Shown here: positions 1 to 8,170 of the stretch, piece after piece | Numbering within the stretch: position 1 is the first letter of the stretch | Layout of the letters: each line of letters begins with the position of its first letter | DNA from: Bacteroidales bacterium | GTDB taxonomy: Bacteria; Bacteroidota; Bacteroidia; Bacteroidales; Prolixibacteraceae | Direction of reading: 5' to 3' | DNA length: 64,000 bases | NCBI GenBank assembly: GCA_012729335.1 | Contig: JAAYDJ010000016.1 | Coordinates: 1-64,000 of the forward strand | Program-made: the position numbers and the translations under genes | Notes under the pieces: model-generated | The model's input: the letters and a program-made list of their open reading frames with translations, nothing else | The model's database searches: none | Told to the model about the DNA's origin: nothing

Positions 1-45
1 CTGGCAGTAGGAGGAGACATCATTCAGAATGCACTGGCAATATGA
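1..45 (+). CDS. Possible 3' end of an upstream gene (partial)
   Basis: Frame 1 is open from the window edge to a TGA at 43-45 and would give the tail LAVGGDIIQNALAI. Fourteen codons are too few to identify a product, and the short open frame could be chance. It lies on the same strand as dapL, 61 bp upstream of it. Confidence 0.25.
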   Translation: MAVGGDIIQNALAI

Positions 46-66
46 TGAGACATCACTCAGGGTGAT
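1..66. repeat. Two-unit 33-bp direct duplication at window edge
   Basis: Bases 1-33 and 34-66 align as two imperfect 33-bp units, both starting CTGGCA and sharing GAGACATCA; by eye about three quarters of positions match. 33 bp equals 11 codons. In frame 1 the first unit reads through and the second ends at TGA (43-45). Confidence 0.5.
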
Positions 67-106
67 CAGGCAGTCGGATTTAACTTAAAATATAGAATAT
101 TCAGCA

Positions 107-1333
107 ATGGCATTGATCAATGAGCATTACCAGAAGCTGGCTGCGGGATATCTGTTTCCCGAGATAGGCCGGCGCGTGAGGGAATATGAGCAGGCGCATC
201 CCGGGAAACCGGTGATCAGGATGGGGATCGGTGATGTGACACAGCCGCTGTCGCCGTCGGTGATCAGGGCTTTCCACGAGGGGGTAGACGAGATGGCTTC
301 AGCGGCGACCTTCAGGGGTTACGGGCCCGAGCAGGGATATGGATTTCTGCGGGAAGCCATCGCAGAAAGGTCGTTTCGCAGCCGTGGCGCCGACATCTCT
401 GCGGAAGAGATTTTCGTTTCCGACGGGTCGAAATGCGACACCGGAAACATTCAGGAGATTTTTGGCAGGGATAGTAAAATTGCCATCTGTGATCCGGTCT
501 ATCCGGTATATGCCGATACCACGGTGATGGCGGGCAAAACCGGACCTGTGGGCGACAACGGCTACTACCAGGGGATCATTTATCTTCCCTGTACGGCTGA
601 GAACAACTTCATCCCCGGCTTGCCGCAGGAAGTCCCCGACCTGATCTTTCTCTGTTACCCCAACAATCCCACAGGCACGGTGGCCACACGGGAGGAGCTG
701 AAGAAGTGGGTCGACTATGCCCGTGAACACAAAAGCATTATTCTCTTTGATGCGGCTTATGAAGCCTTTATCAGGAACGGGGAGATTCCCCACTCCATCT
801 TTGAGATTGAAGGAGCCAGAGAGGTGGCCATTGAATTCAGGAGCCTCTCCAAGACAGCAGGTTTCACGGGCACCCGTCTGGCATATACGGTGATTCCGGA
901 GGAGCTGATGGCTTATGACCGGCAGGGTCAGGCCGTGCAGGTCAAAAAGCTGTGGAACCGGCGCCATACCACCAAATTCAACGGGGTCTCCTACCCTGTC
1001 CAGAAAGCGGCGGCAGCCGTCTTCACCGAAGAAGGCCAGCGGGAGGTACAGGCCACCATTGACTATTACATGGAAAATGCCGCCCTGATCAGGAAGAACC
1101 TCGAAGCCTGCGGATACACCGTATACGGGGGCGAGAACGCCCCCTACATCTGGGTCAGAACCCGCAACGGCATGAAGTCATGGGACTTTTTTGACCTGTT
1201 GCTGGAAAGGGCCAGCGTAGTGGGCACACCTGGATCGGGATTCGGTCCTTCCGGAGAAGGTTACTTCCGTTTTTCGGCTTTCGCCGCCCGTGAAAACGTA
1301 TTGGAGGCCATGGCCCGCATCCGGGATCTCTGA
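107..1333 (+). CDS. dapL: LL-diaminopimelate aminotransferase
   Basis: PLP-dependent class I/II aminotransferase that converts L-tetrahydrodipicolinate directly to LL-2,6-diaminopimelate, bypassing the succinylase and acetylase routes of lysine and peptidoglycan synthesis; cytoplasmic. The 408-residue length fits the family. The N-terminus with [15 protein letters not shown] and [12 protein letters not shown] is typical of DapL, YPNNPTG is at 184-190, and the Schiff-base lysine is K249 in [12 protein letters not shown]. The ATG at 107 gives the expected N-terminus. No clear -7 box is visible upstream, and a strong hairpin terminator follows at 1375-1404, so it may be the last gene of a unit that starts outside the window. 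Confidence 0.95.
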   Translation: MALINEHYQKLAAGYLFPEIGRRVREYEQAHPGKPVIRMGIGDVTQPLSPSVIRAFHEGVDEMASAATFRGYGPEQGYGFLREAIAERSFRSRGADISAEEIFVSDGSKCDTGNIQEIFGRDSKIAICDPVYPVYADTTVMAGKTGPVGDNGYYQGIIYLPCTAENNFIPGLPQEVPDLIFLCYPNNPTGTVATREELKKWVDYAREHKSIILFDAAYEAFIRNGEIPHSIFEIEGAREVAIEFRSLSKTAGFTGTRLAYTVIPEELMAYDRQGQAVQVKKLWNRRHTTKFNGVSYPVQKAAAAVFTEEGQREVQATIDYYMENAALIRKNLEACGYTVYGGENAPYIWVRTRNGMKSWDFFDLLLERASVVGTPGSGFGPSGEGYFRFSAFAARENVLEAMARIRDL

Positions 1334-1374
1334 TCACCGGCCCGCAGAAACCCGGGTTTCAGGGGGATTAAACG

Positions 1375-1410
1375 GCAAGGCCGGGCTGAAAAGCCCGGCC
1401 TTGCTTTGTA
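1375..1410 (+). terminator. Rho-independent terminator after dapL
   Basis: A perfect 13-bp stem (1375-1387 with 1392-1404) closes a GAAA tetraloop and is followed by TTTG. It begins 42 bp after the dapL stop and also lies beyond the 3' end of the leftward efflux operon, so it may act in both directions. Confidence 0.85.
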
Positions 1411-1463
1411 ATCATCCTTCCCCATCCTTTCCGGAGTGGAAAAATGGACCCTTAACCATGCGT

Positions 1464-1757
1464 TTAAGCGGTTTTCAGGATATCCCAGACAAAAGCCCTG
1501 ATGCCCACTTCGGTGTTGATTTCATCAATTTTGCGTACAATCGCGAGAATCTCATCCACTTTGTCATCCTCCACCACGGCCATGGTGGCGGAATTCATTT
1601 CGGGCCAGGTGTGGGTACCCATCCTGGGTTCCCCGTCGACACTCCCCCGGCCGTTCACCTGTGACCACCAGGTAAAACCCCTGATGCTCAGCTTGTCAAA
1701 CATATACTCCACCCTTTCGGTGTTGGCCTGGTTAAATACAATAAATACTGCTTTCAT
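1464..1757 (-). CDS. Small PII-like protein of the RND efflux operon
   Basis: About 97 residues. The frame is open further upstream, but the start at 1757 gives the clean N-terminus MKAVFIVFNQANTERV and avoids overlap with the RND gene, whose stop lies 10 bp upstream. The sequence (FTWWSQVNGRGSVDGEP, then MGTHTWPEMNSATMAVVED) resembles small PII-like (GlnB-fold, ferredoxin-like) proteins found at the end of Bacteroidota RND operons. A central loop with G-R-G-S and a short beta-rich layout fit that fold, but the Tyr-51 uridylylation loop of true GlnB is not present. Inference: a soluble trimeric sensor that reports a metal, nucleotide or drug signal to the pump. Last gene of the operon. Confidence 0.7.
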   Translation of the reverse strand: MKAVFIVFNQANTERVEYMFDKLSIRGFTWWSQVNGRGSVDGEPRMGTHTWPEMNSATMAVVEDDKVDEILAIVRKIDEINTEVGIRAFVWDILKTA

Positions 1758-1767
1758 TACATTGCTT

Positions 1768-4700
1768 TTAATCCATGAAGTGATATTGTTTCCGCAGTTT
1801 CTCCACTTTGTTCCGTTCGCCGCGACGGGCAAAGACGCCATACATCACGGGCACGATGACCATGGTGACGATGGTGGAGAATACCAGACCTCCGATGACG
1901 GTAATTCCCATGGGCCTCCAAAGTTCGGAGCCTTCGCCGCTGCTCAGCGCCAGGGGGAGCATCCCCAGGATGGTAGTGGCGGCAGTCATCAGCACGGGGC
2001 GTAGCCTTGACTTCCCGGCCATGGCAATGGCTTCGTAGAGTTCATAGCCCCGGTCGCGCATCAGGTTGGTGAAGTCAATCAGCACGATCCCGTTCTTGAC
2101 CACGATACCGATCAGCAGCACCGCCCCCAGTCCGGCCACCAGCGACAGGGTGGTTCCTGTGAGGAACAGGGCCAGAATAACCCCCGTGAAGGCAAAGGGA
2201 ATCGAAAACATAATGACGAAGGGCATCGTAAAGGATTCAAACTGGGACGCCATCACGATGAAGACCAGGATAAGGCTGACCACCATGAGCATGGCCAGAT
2301 CCATAAAGGACTCCTGCTGGTCTTCGTAGGTTCCCCCCACGTTGACCATCACCTCCTGCGGAACGGGGATGTCGGCGATGGCGGCCTTGATATTTTCGGC
2401 CAGGGTACCCAGCGGCACCTTGTCGGGAGAGGCCGACACGGTCACCAGCCGCTCCTTCTGCTTGTGCTGGATGCTCGGCGGCCCCCAGTACTCCTTCACC
2501 TCCCCGATCTCTTTGAGCCGGATGGTTTTTCCGGCCGGCGTCATCAGGGTCAGCTGCTCCAGGTCGGTGACCGAATTGCGGTACTCCTCAGCCAGACGCA
2601 CCCTGATGTCATACTCATCGCCCTCCTCTTTATACTGGGAGGCGATCATGCCGCTCACCCGGTTGCGGATATAGGTCGACACCATGGCCGTGTTGAGGCC
2701 GTGCAGGGCCATCTTTTCCCGGTCAAGGACGATCTGCAGTTCGGGCTTGTCCTTTTTGCGGCTGATCACCACATCCTTGGCCCCCGGAAGATCCTGAAGC
2801 CTGGATTTCACCGCTTCGGCAAGGGAGTTGGTGGTATTGAAGTCATACCCATAGATTTCCACGTCAACGGTCGCCGCTCCCCCCATCATGTTGTTGGAGG
2901 TAGTGAAGATGGCGGTGACAATCTCGGGAATCCCCTCAAAATCGGCCCGCATGGCATCGGTGATCTCCCACACACTGCGCTGCCGCTCTTCCACATCGGT
3001 CAGACGGATCATCAGGTTGATGATGTTGGAACCTGTCGTCTGAAACAGGGAGAACATTCCCCCTTCATCGTCTGACCCGGAAGAGGAGGAAAGGATAACC
3101 ACCTCGGGATATTTCTCGTTGATGATCTGCTCAAGACGGCGGGTGGTTTTGATGGTCTCTTCGACCCGGGTGCCGGTTTCCAGTTCGATGGCCACGCTGA
3201 TGCTGCTCTCATCTGATTCGGGCATGTAGTCGGTACCGATAAACCGCAGCAACAGGAAAGAGGAAAAGAAGACGGCCAGGGCCGTAAGGATGGTGAATCT
3301 TTTATGGAGGAGGACCCAGCGGAGGGTTTTCTCATAGAAGTTGTCGAGCCAGTCGAGGGCCGGTTTAAAGGTGCGGTCCCAGCTCAGGCGGCTGTGGTTT
3401 ACGCTGACAGGCCTGTTACGCAGGAGCTTGGCCGACAGCATGGGGGTGAGTGAAATGGCGGCCAGCGTCGAGGTGACGATGGTGATGGTGACGATCCACC
3501 CCAGCTGGTTGAACATGACGCCGGTCATCCCCCCCACCAGGGTCAGGGGCAGAAACACCGCCACAATGACCAGGGTAGTGATGATCACCGCCAGCCACAC
3601 CTCATTGGTGGCATAAATAGCCGCCTCCCGCGGTGAAGCCCCCCGCTCAATGTGGCGGGTGATGTTCTCCAGAACCACAATGGCGTCGTCAACCACCATC
3701 CCGATGGCGATGGAGAGCGAAGTGAGCGAAATCACATTGATGGAATTCCCCGTGGCAAAAAGATAGATGAAGGCCATGATCAGCGAAATGGGGATGGTCA
3801 GCACAATGATAAAGGTAGCCCTCCACCGGCCCAGAAAAACCAGGATGACCAGGATCACAAAGACAAAGGCCCACATCAGGGTTTCAGAAAGGTTGTTGAT
3901 CGACCCCTTAATAAACTTGGAGGTGTCCATGATCTGTTCAAGCTGGATGTCGGGAGGAAGATCCCCCTTCAGTTTTTCAATCGAAGCATTGATTTCGCGG
4001 GTCACCTTCACGGTGTTGGCGCCCGATTGTTTCATGGCAAAGATGCGCAGACCCTGTTCACCGTTGACGCGTTCTTCCAGGGAGATATCGCGGAGCGAGT
4101 CACGCACGGTGGCCACATCGGTCAACAGGATGGACTTGCCGTTATAGGCCCCCAGGACCAGTGAACGCAGTTTTTCGCTGCCACCGAGTTCACCCTGGAT
4201 ACGCAACTGGTAATCGGTCTTGCCCATCTTGACATTTCCCGAGGGCATGTTGAGGTTCTCGGCAGCAATGAGGTTACCGATCTGCTCGACGGTCAGGTTG
4301 TAGGCTTCGAGTTTCCTTGGGTCGGCATCGACGTAGATCACCCTGTTGGGAGCCCCCATCATTCCCACCGAGCCCAGTCCTTCAATCCGGTTCAAAGGAT
4401 TGATGATCTTCTCCTCGATGAGTTTTTCGATACCGGGGTAACTCTCCCTGGCCGTGACCGCGTACACCAGGATCGGCATCATGTTGGTGTTGAACTTGAA
4501 GATCGTGGGCCGGTCACACCCTTCCGGCAGGTAATCATAAATACGGTCGGTGACATCCCGGATGTCGTTGTTGGCTTCATCGAGGTTGGTTCCCCACTCA
4601 AACTCCACGTTGATGATCGACAGGTTGTCGTAAGAGGTGGAGGTGATCTCCTTGAGGCCATCGACCGAATTGAGGGATTCCTCGAGCTGCTTGGTGACGT

Positions 4701-4884
4701 TGGTTTCGATATCGGCCGCGTTGGCGCCCGCGTAGGTGGTCATCACCGATATAAACGGGGGCTCCAGCTCCGGATAGAGGTCCACCGGAATATTGATCAG
4801 CGAATAGATCCCGGCCACAATGATGGCCATAAAGATCATCAGCGTGGTGATCGGCTTGTTTACGGATGTTTTATATATACTCAT
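1768..4884 (-). CDS. RND-family efflux permease (AcrB/MexB-like, HAE1 type)
   Basis: Inner-membrane proton-driven drug/proton antiporter of 1038 residues, the normal RND length. TM1 is near residues 12-30 (TLMIFMAIIVAGIYSLINI). Two large periplasmic loops alternate with two six-helix bundles. The TM4 motif MVVDDAIVVLEN carries the paired aspartates of the proton relay, and the TM10 motif VVKNGIVLIDFTN carries the conserved lysine. It would assemble with the adaptor and TolC protein encoded upstream into a tripartite pump. The hydrophobic-amphiphilic exporter subfamily fits better than heavy-metal CusA, because no methionine relay stands out. The substrate cannot be deduced. Confidence 0.93.
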   Translation of the reverse strand: MSIYKTSVNKPITTLMIFMAIIVAGIYSLINIPVDLYPELEPPFISVMTTYAGANAADIETNVTKQLEESLNSVDGLKEITSTSYDNLSIINVEFEWGTNLDEANNDIRDVTDRIYDYLPEGCDRPTIFKFNTNMMPILVYAVTARESYPGIEKLIEEKIINPLNRIEGLGSVGMMGAPNRVIYVDADPRKLEAYNLTVEQIGNLIAAENLNMPSGNVKMGKTDYQLRIQGELGGSEKLRSLVLGAYNGKSILLTDVATVRDSLRDISLEERVNGEQGLRIFAMKQSGANTVKVTREINASIEKLKGDLPPDIQLEQIMDTSKFIKGSINNLSETLMWAFVFVILVILVFLGRWRATFIIVLTIPISLIMAFIYLFATGNSINVISLTSLSIAIGMVVDDAIVVLENITRHIERGASPREAAIYATNEVWLAVIITTLVIVAVFLPLTLVGGMTGVMFNQLGWIVTITIVTSTLAAISLTPMLSAKLLRNRPVSVNHSRLSWDRTFKPALDWLDNFYEKTLRWVLLHKRFTILTALAVFFSSFLLLRFIGTDYMPESDESSISVAIELETGTRVEETIKTTRRLEQIINEKYPEVVILSSSSGSDDEGGMFSLFQTTGSNIINLMIRLTDVEERQRSVWEITDAMRADFEGIPEIVTAIFTTSNNMMGGAATVDVEIYGYDFNTTNSLAEAVKSRLQDLPGAKDVVISRKKDKPELQIVLDREKMALHGLNTAMVSTYIRNRVSGMIASQYKEEGDEYDIRVRLAEEYRNSVTDLEQLTLMTPAGKTIRLKEIGEVKEYWGPPSIQHKQKERLVTVSASPDKVPLGTLAENIKAAIADIPVPQEVMVNVGGTYEDQQESFMDLAMLMVVSLILVFIVMASQFESFTMPFVIMFSIPFAFTGVILALFLTGTTLSLVAGLGAVLLIGIVVKNGIVLIDFTNLMRDRGYELYEAIAMAGKSRLRPVLMTAATTILGMLPLALSSGEGSELWRPMGITVIGGLVFSTIVTMVIVPVMYGVFARRGERNKVEKLRKQYHFMD

Positions 4885-4916
4885 ACTGGATTCGGGTTAA
4901 GGGAGAACTCCCTGGT

Positions 4917-5972
4917 TCATTCTGAAACGACTTCTACGGCGACTCCCTCCAGGAGGCGGGACTGGCCGCTGACGATCACCCTGTCACCGGGCTGGAGCTG
5001 GTCGGAGATCACCTCGACCATATCGTCGTAACGGGCGCCGATGGAAACGGGAATTCTTTTGGCTTTGCCCTCTTTCTCAATGAAGAGGTACCTTTCGTTG
5101 GAACCCTGCATTTTCAGGACGGCCAGGGCCGGAAGGACGATAGCGTCGACCTCCTGCAGGTCAAAGGAGACGCGGGCAAACATCCCCGGGCGGAGAATCC
5201 CCTCGCCATTGGCCAGGACCACCTCCACGCTGAAGGTGCGTGACGACGGATCAATGGTGGGATAGATGCGTACCACCTTTCCGGCGAAGACCCGGTCGGG
5301 GTAGATATCACTGCGCACAGCGGCATCCATGCCGTTTTTAATCTGGGGGAAATACTTTTCCGACACCGGGACGATGATCTTGAGCCGGTCGATCTGGACC
5401 AGGGAGAGGATGGCCGCTTTACCTACCGCAGCCACCGGGGCACCGGAATACATTTCTCCCGGTTCAAAATATTTCCCGGAAATGATACCGCTGAAGGGAG
5501 CCTTCAGCCGGGTGTTCTCAGTGAGAAATTCCACGTTGGATCGGGCAATGTCATACTGGGCCCTGATCTGATCGTACTGCTGGCGGGCAATGCTACCCAC
5601 CTTCTGCAGGGTGTCGAGGCGTTCATAGTCGAGTCCAAGGGTTTTCATCTGGATCTCAGCCTGATGAAGCTGGGTACGGTCCATCTGCACCAATACGGTA
5701 CCCCGTGCCACACGGCTCCCCTCTTCCACATAAATGGCTTCAATGCGCCCCGGAGAGGCCGGCGCCAGGTGAACCTCTTCATACCCCTGAAGGGTGGCTG
5801 TATATTCAACGCTATGGGCGATCTTGCGGGTTTCCAGGCTCATCACCCTGACCTTCTCAATCTTGGGTTGAACGGCGCTCCCCGCTGCCGTACTCTTTTC
5901 TTCCTTTCCGCCCGAACAGGCGAACAGAATGGCCAGCACCAGGGCTGACATCACAATTGTAATCCGCTTCAT
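4917..5972 (-). CDS. RND efflux periplasmic adaptor (membrane fusion lipoprotein)
   Basis: 351-residue HlyD/AcrA-type adaptor linking the permease to the outer-membrane channel. The N-terminus is a lipoprotein signal with lipobox LFAC, modified cysteine at C19, followed by SGGKEE, so it should be anchored to a membrane lipid. The order is barrel-sandwich half with HLAPASPGRIEAIYVEEGSRV, an alpha-helical hairpin around QLHQAEIQMKTL to IARQQYDQIRAQ, the second lipoyl half with LKAPFSGIISGKYFEPGE, then beta-barrel and membrane-proximal domains. It lies 32 bp upstream of the permease and 18 bp downstream of the tolC-like gene in one operon. Confidence 0.92.
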   Translation of the reverse strand: MKRITIVMSALVLAILFACSGGKEEKSTAAGSAVQPKIEKVRVMSLETRKIAHSVEYTATLQGYEEVHLAPASPGRIEAIYVEEGSRVARGTVLVQMDRTQLHQAEIQMKTLGLDYERLDTLQKVGSIARQQYDQIRAQYDIARSNVEFLTENTRLKAPFSGIISGKYFEPGEMYSGAPVAAVGKAAILSLVQIDRLKIIVPVSEKYFPQIKNGMDAAVRSDIYPDRVFAGKVVRIYPTIDPSSRTFSVEVVLANGEGILRPGMFARVSFDLQEVDAIVLPALAVLKMQGSNERYLFIEKEGKAKRIPVSIGARYDDMVEVISDQLQPGDRVIVSGQSRLLEGVAVEVVSE

Positions 5973-5990
5973 GATATTGTTCGTTAATGA

Positions 5991-7286
5991 TTATTTCAGA
6001 TTTCCGTAAAGGGTGTCGAGATCGACCCGGGCTTGCAGCAACTGGTATACCGACGAAAGATAATCGGTCTCGGCCCTGACATAATTGTTGTCGGCGGTCA
6101 CCAGTTCCAGTCCCGAGATGAGCCCCTGTTCGAATTTCAGCTGCAGACTGTGGTAGACCCTGCGGGCCACCTCCAGGTTTTTGACCTGGTTAAGGTAGGT
6201 TTCGCCGGCATTTTTCAGGTTGAACTGAAGTTGCCGCTCCTGCACGCTCAGCTGGTCGGCGAGCAGGGCCCGCGTATTGTGCATGGTTTCCAGGTCGACC
6301 CGGGCTTGTCTGACCCGCGCCATCCGCTGGCCCCCCGAAAAAATGGGAATGCTCAGGTTCAACCCGATCATGTTCTTGGGCGACATGTCAAAGTCGGGCT
6401 TGAGGATCTTCTCGGTCCGCGAGTAAAAGCTGGTCAGTGTCGGTAAAAAAGCCGCATATTCCATTTTGATCTGCTTCTGGGTCATCTTCTCCTGGAGGGT
6501 CATCAGCCGGAAGTCGGGATTCATGTCGACCGAGAATTCTCCCGGGGCGGTCCCGTTCAGGGCCGTCAGGGCCTGGTTGAGGTTCCCCTTCAGATCAAAG
6601 GCCTGCCCCGGTTCCAGGCCAAGCAGCAAACGCATCATATTACGGGCCATCTCCAGCTGACGCTCTGTGCTGTGGACAGAACTCTCCAATGCCGCAATCT
6701 GCACCTCCAGCTGGTCCAGGTCGGTTCTTTCCATCATCCCCACCCTGACCACGGCCTCGGTCTTGCGGTACACTTCCCTGAGATTAGCCACATTCTTATT
6801 GAGAAGCTCCAGTAGCTCCCCCGACATGAGCACCAGATGATAACCACTCATCACCTGCGAGAGAATCTCCTGCTCGCTCTTTTCATAGCTGGCCTCGGTG
6901 AGAGTCTGGCCCAGTTTGGCCAGTTCGATGCCTACAAAATAGGGACCGCTGAAAAGAAGCTGCCCTACCTGCAGGTTAAAATTGCTGGTGGGCTTGATGG
7001 GGATTTCGGTCGGAGGAGCGTCCTCCATAAAACGGATGGACAGCTTGGCCCCCATGGCATTCGAATAATCCAGCGCCGAAGAGACCTGCGGCAGTCCCGC
7101 AGCAATAGCCTCCTTCAGCTGATACTGGGCCTTGTCAATGGCCATGGCCGAATTTTTCAGCGTCTTGTTGTACTGGATGGCCTGCTGTTTGGCCCCCTCC
7201 AGGTCAAAAACCAGATTCTCCTGCGCCATGCCTGTCCATACGCCAAACATCAGCGCGGCTACCATACTTAATCGTCTCAATCTCAT
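5991..7286 (-). CDS. TolC-family outer-membrane efflux protein
   Basis: Outer-membrane channel of the tripartite pump, 431 residues. The frame is open upstream to a TTG codon at 7319, but the ATG at 7286 gives a proper signal peptide (MRLRRLSMVAALMFGV, cleavage near MAQ-EN), so I use that start. Two OEP repeats are visible: long amphipathic helices rich in Q, A and L (KQAIQYNKTLKNSAMAIDKAQ; later QERQLQFNLKNAGETYLNQ) and conserved G-L/P stretches at the repeat boundaries. The product ends LDTLYGNLK, a typical TolC-family C-terminus. It follows the tetR gene after a 29-bp spacer and is probably co-transcribed with it. Confidence 0.9.
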   Translation of the reverse strand: MRLRRLSMVAALMFGVWTGMAQENLVFDLEGAKQQAIQYNKTLKNSAMAIDKAQYQLKEAIAAGLPQVSSALDYSNAMGAKLSIRFMEDAPPTEIPIKPTSNFNLQVGQLLFSGPYFVGIELAKLGQTLTEASYEKSEQEILSQVMSGYHLVLMSGELLELLNKNVANLREVYRKTEAVVRVGMMERTDLDQLEVQIAALESSVHSTERQLEMARNMMRLLLGLEPGQAFDLKGNLNQALTALNGTAPGEFSVDMNPDFRLMTLQEKMTQKQIKMEYAAFLPTLTSFYSRTEKILKPDFDMSPKNMIGLNLSIPIFSGGQRMARVRQARVDLETMHNTRALLADQLSVQERQLQFNLKNAGETYLNQVKNLEVARRVYHSLQLKFEQGLISGLELVTADNNYVRAETDYLSSVYQLLQARVDLDTLYGNLK

Positions 7287-7315
7287 ATCATTTTCTGTTA
7301 ACTGTTCACAAACGC

Positions 7316-7945
7316 TCAATCATGATGATGGAAGGACCACGCCCCGGGCTGGTACTGATCCAGCAGCTCCACCCCCCTGACCGTGCACAACCCCCGGAAA
7401 AAGGGCAGGAAAATGTTGACAATCGCCTCCTCCCGCGTCAACTTCAAATTCTTCAGGGCTTCACTCGTGTGAAATAGAATGACCAGCTCCATCATGAAGG
7501 TGTCGACCACATCAATTTTAAGCTCTTCCCTGAAGATCCCTTCCCGCTTACCCCGTTCCAGAAGATTATACACCACCGAAAACTCCCTGCATTTCTCCCG
7601 GTTGCTGTAATAGGAAATGTTCAGCCTGACAAAGAAACGCTTCAGGTCATCAAAAATGATGGGATTCGACGTGACCATTTGTCTGTGCTGTATCTCCGTA
7701 ATTACAAAAATCGCCTCTATAACATTGGGCGATTCCGCAGCTACCTCTAAAAGATACTTGTTGTTCTCCTTAATCATGTAATCGAATGCCGCCAGCATCA
7801 GGGTTTCCTTGTCCCCGAAATACTCGTAGATCGTTCTTTTGGAGACCCCCAGGTCAGCGGCGATCATGTCCATCGTCAGGGCTTTCATGCCCATCATCCT
7901 GAACAATTCCCCTGTGCGGGCCAATATTTTATCCTTTGTTTCCAT
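7316..7945 (-). CDS. TetR-family repressor of the efflux operon
   Basis: 209 residues. The N-terminal helix-turn-helix has the TetR signature: KALTMDMIAADLGVSKRT followed by IYEYFGDKETLMLAAFDYM, roughly residues 20-52. The C-terminal ligand domain is helical and not closely assignable. It is the first gene of a leftward operon (tetR, tolC, adaptor, RND permease, PII-like), and a 43-bp near-perfect palindrome just upstream contains a -7-like box, which supports autorepression of the whole operon. The ligand is unknown; by analogy with other TetR-RND units it could be a hydrophobic compound or bile-salt-like molecule. Confidence 0.9.
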   Translation of the reverse strand: METKDKILARTGELFRMMGMKALTMDMIAADLGVSKRTIYEYFGDKETLMLAAFDYMIKENNKYLLEVAAESPNVIEAIFVITEIQHRQMVTSNPIIFDDLKRFFVRLNISYYSNREKCREFSVVYNLLERGKREGIFREELKIDVVDTFMMELVILFHTSEALKNLKLTREEAIVNIFLPFFRGLCTVRGVELLDQYQPGAWSFHHHD

Positions 7946-7955
7946 CGTAAACCGT

Positions 7956-7998
7956 GATACAAAACTAGAAAACTAATTTGGTTTTATAGTTTTGTATC
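7956..7998. promoter_or_regulatory. Palindromic operator/promoter of the tetR-RND operon
   Basis: Arms 7956-7973 and 7981-7998 are 18-bp inverted repeats with one mismatch, separated by the 7-bp spacer TAATTTG. The outer 11 bp are perfect. Each arm itself holds a repeated AAAACTA-type word. On the minus strand TAGTTTTG (7967-7960) matches the Bacteroidota -7 element, 14 bp before the tetR start, so a bound repressor would cover the promoter. Confidence 0.8.
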
Positions 7999-8047
7999 CC
8001 TGATGTGAGATGGGGAATTAACATTAAGGTCATACAGGGGTATAATG

Positions 8048-8077
8048 AGAGAGGGCTGCCCCAGGGCAACCCTCTCT
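8048..8077 (-). terminator. Hairpin downstream of pyruvate:ferredoxin oxidoreductase
   Basis: Arms 8048-8061 and 8064-8077 pair with one mismatch (14 positions, G+C-rich core). No T-run follows on the minus strand, so it may be a Rho-assisted or processing end rather than a classical intrinsic terminator. It separates the oxidoreductase gene from the efflux operon promoter. Confidence 0.55.
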
Positions 8078-8170
8078 GTTCATGGATTATTCAAGACCTG
8101 CTGTTGTAGGGCAGGTTTCTGTGACCGGGCCAGCTCCCTTTAACCGGGAGATCCACTCCGGTGCCTGTGA

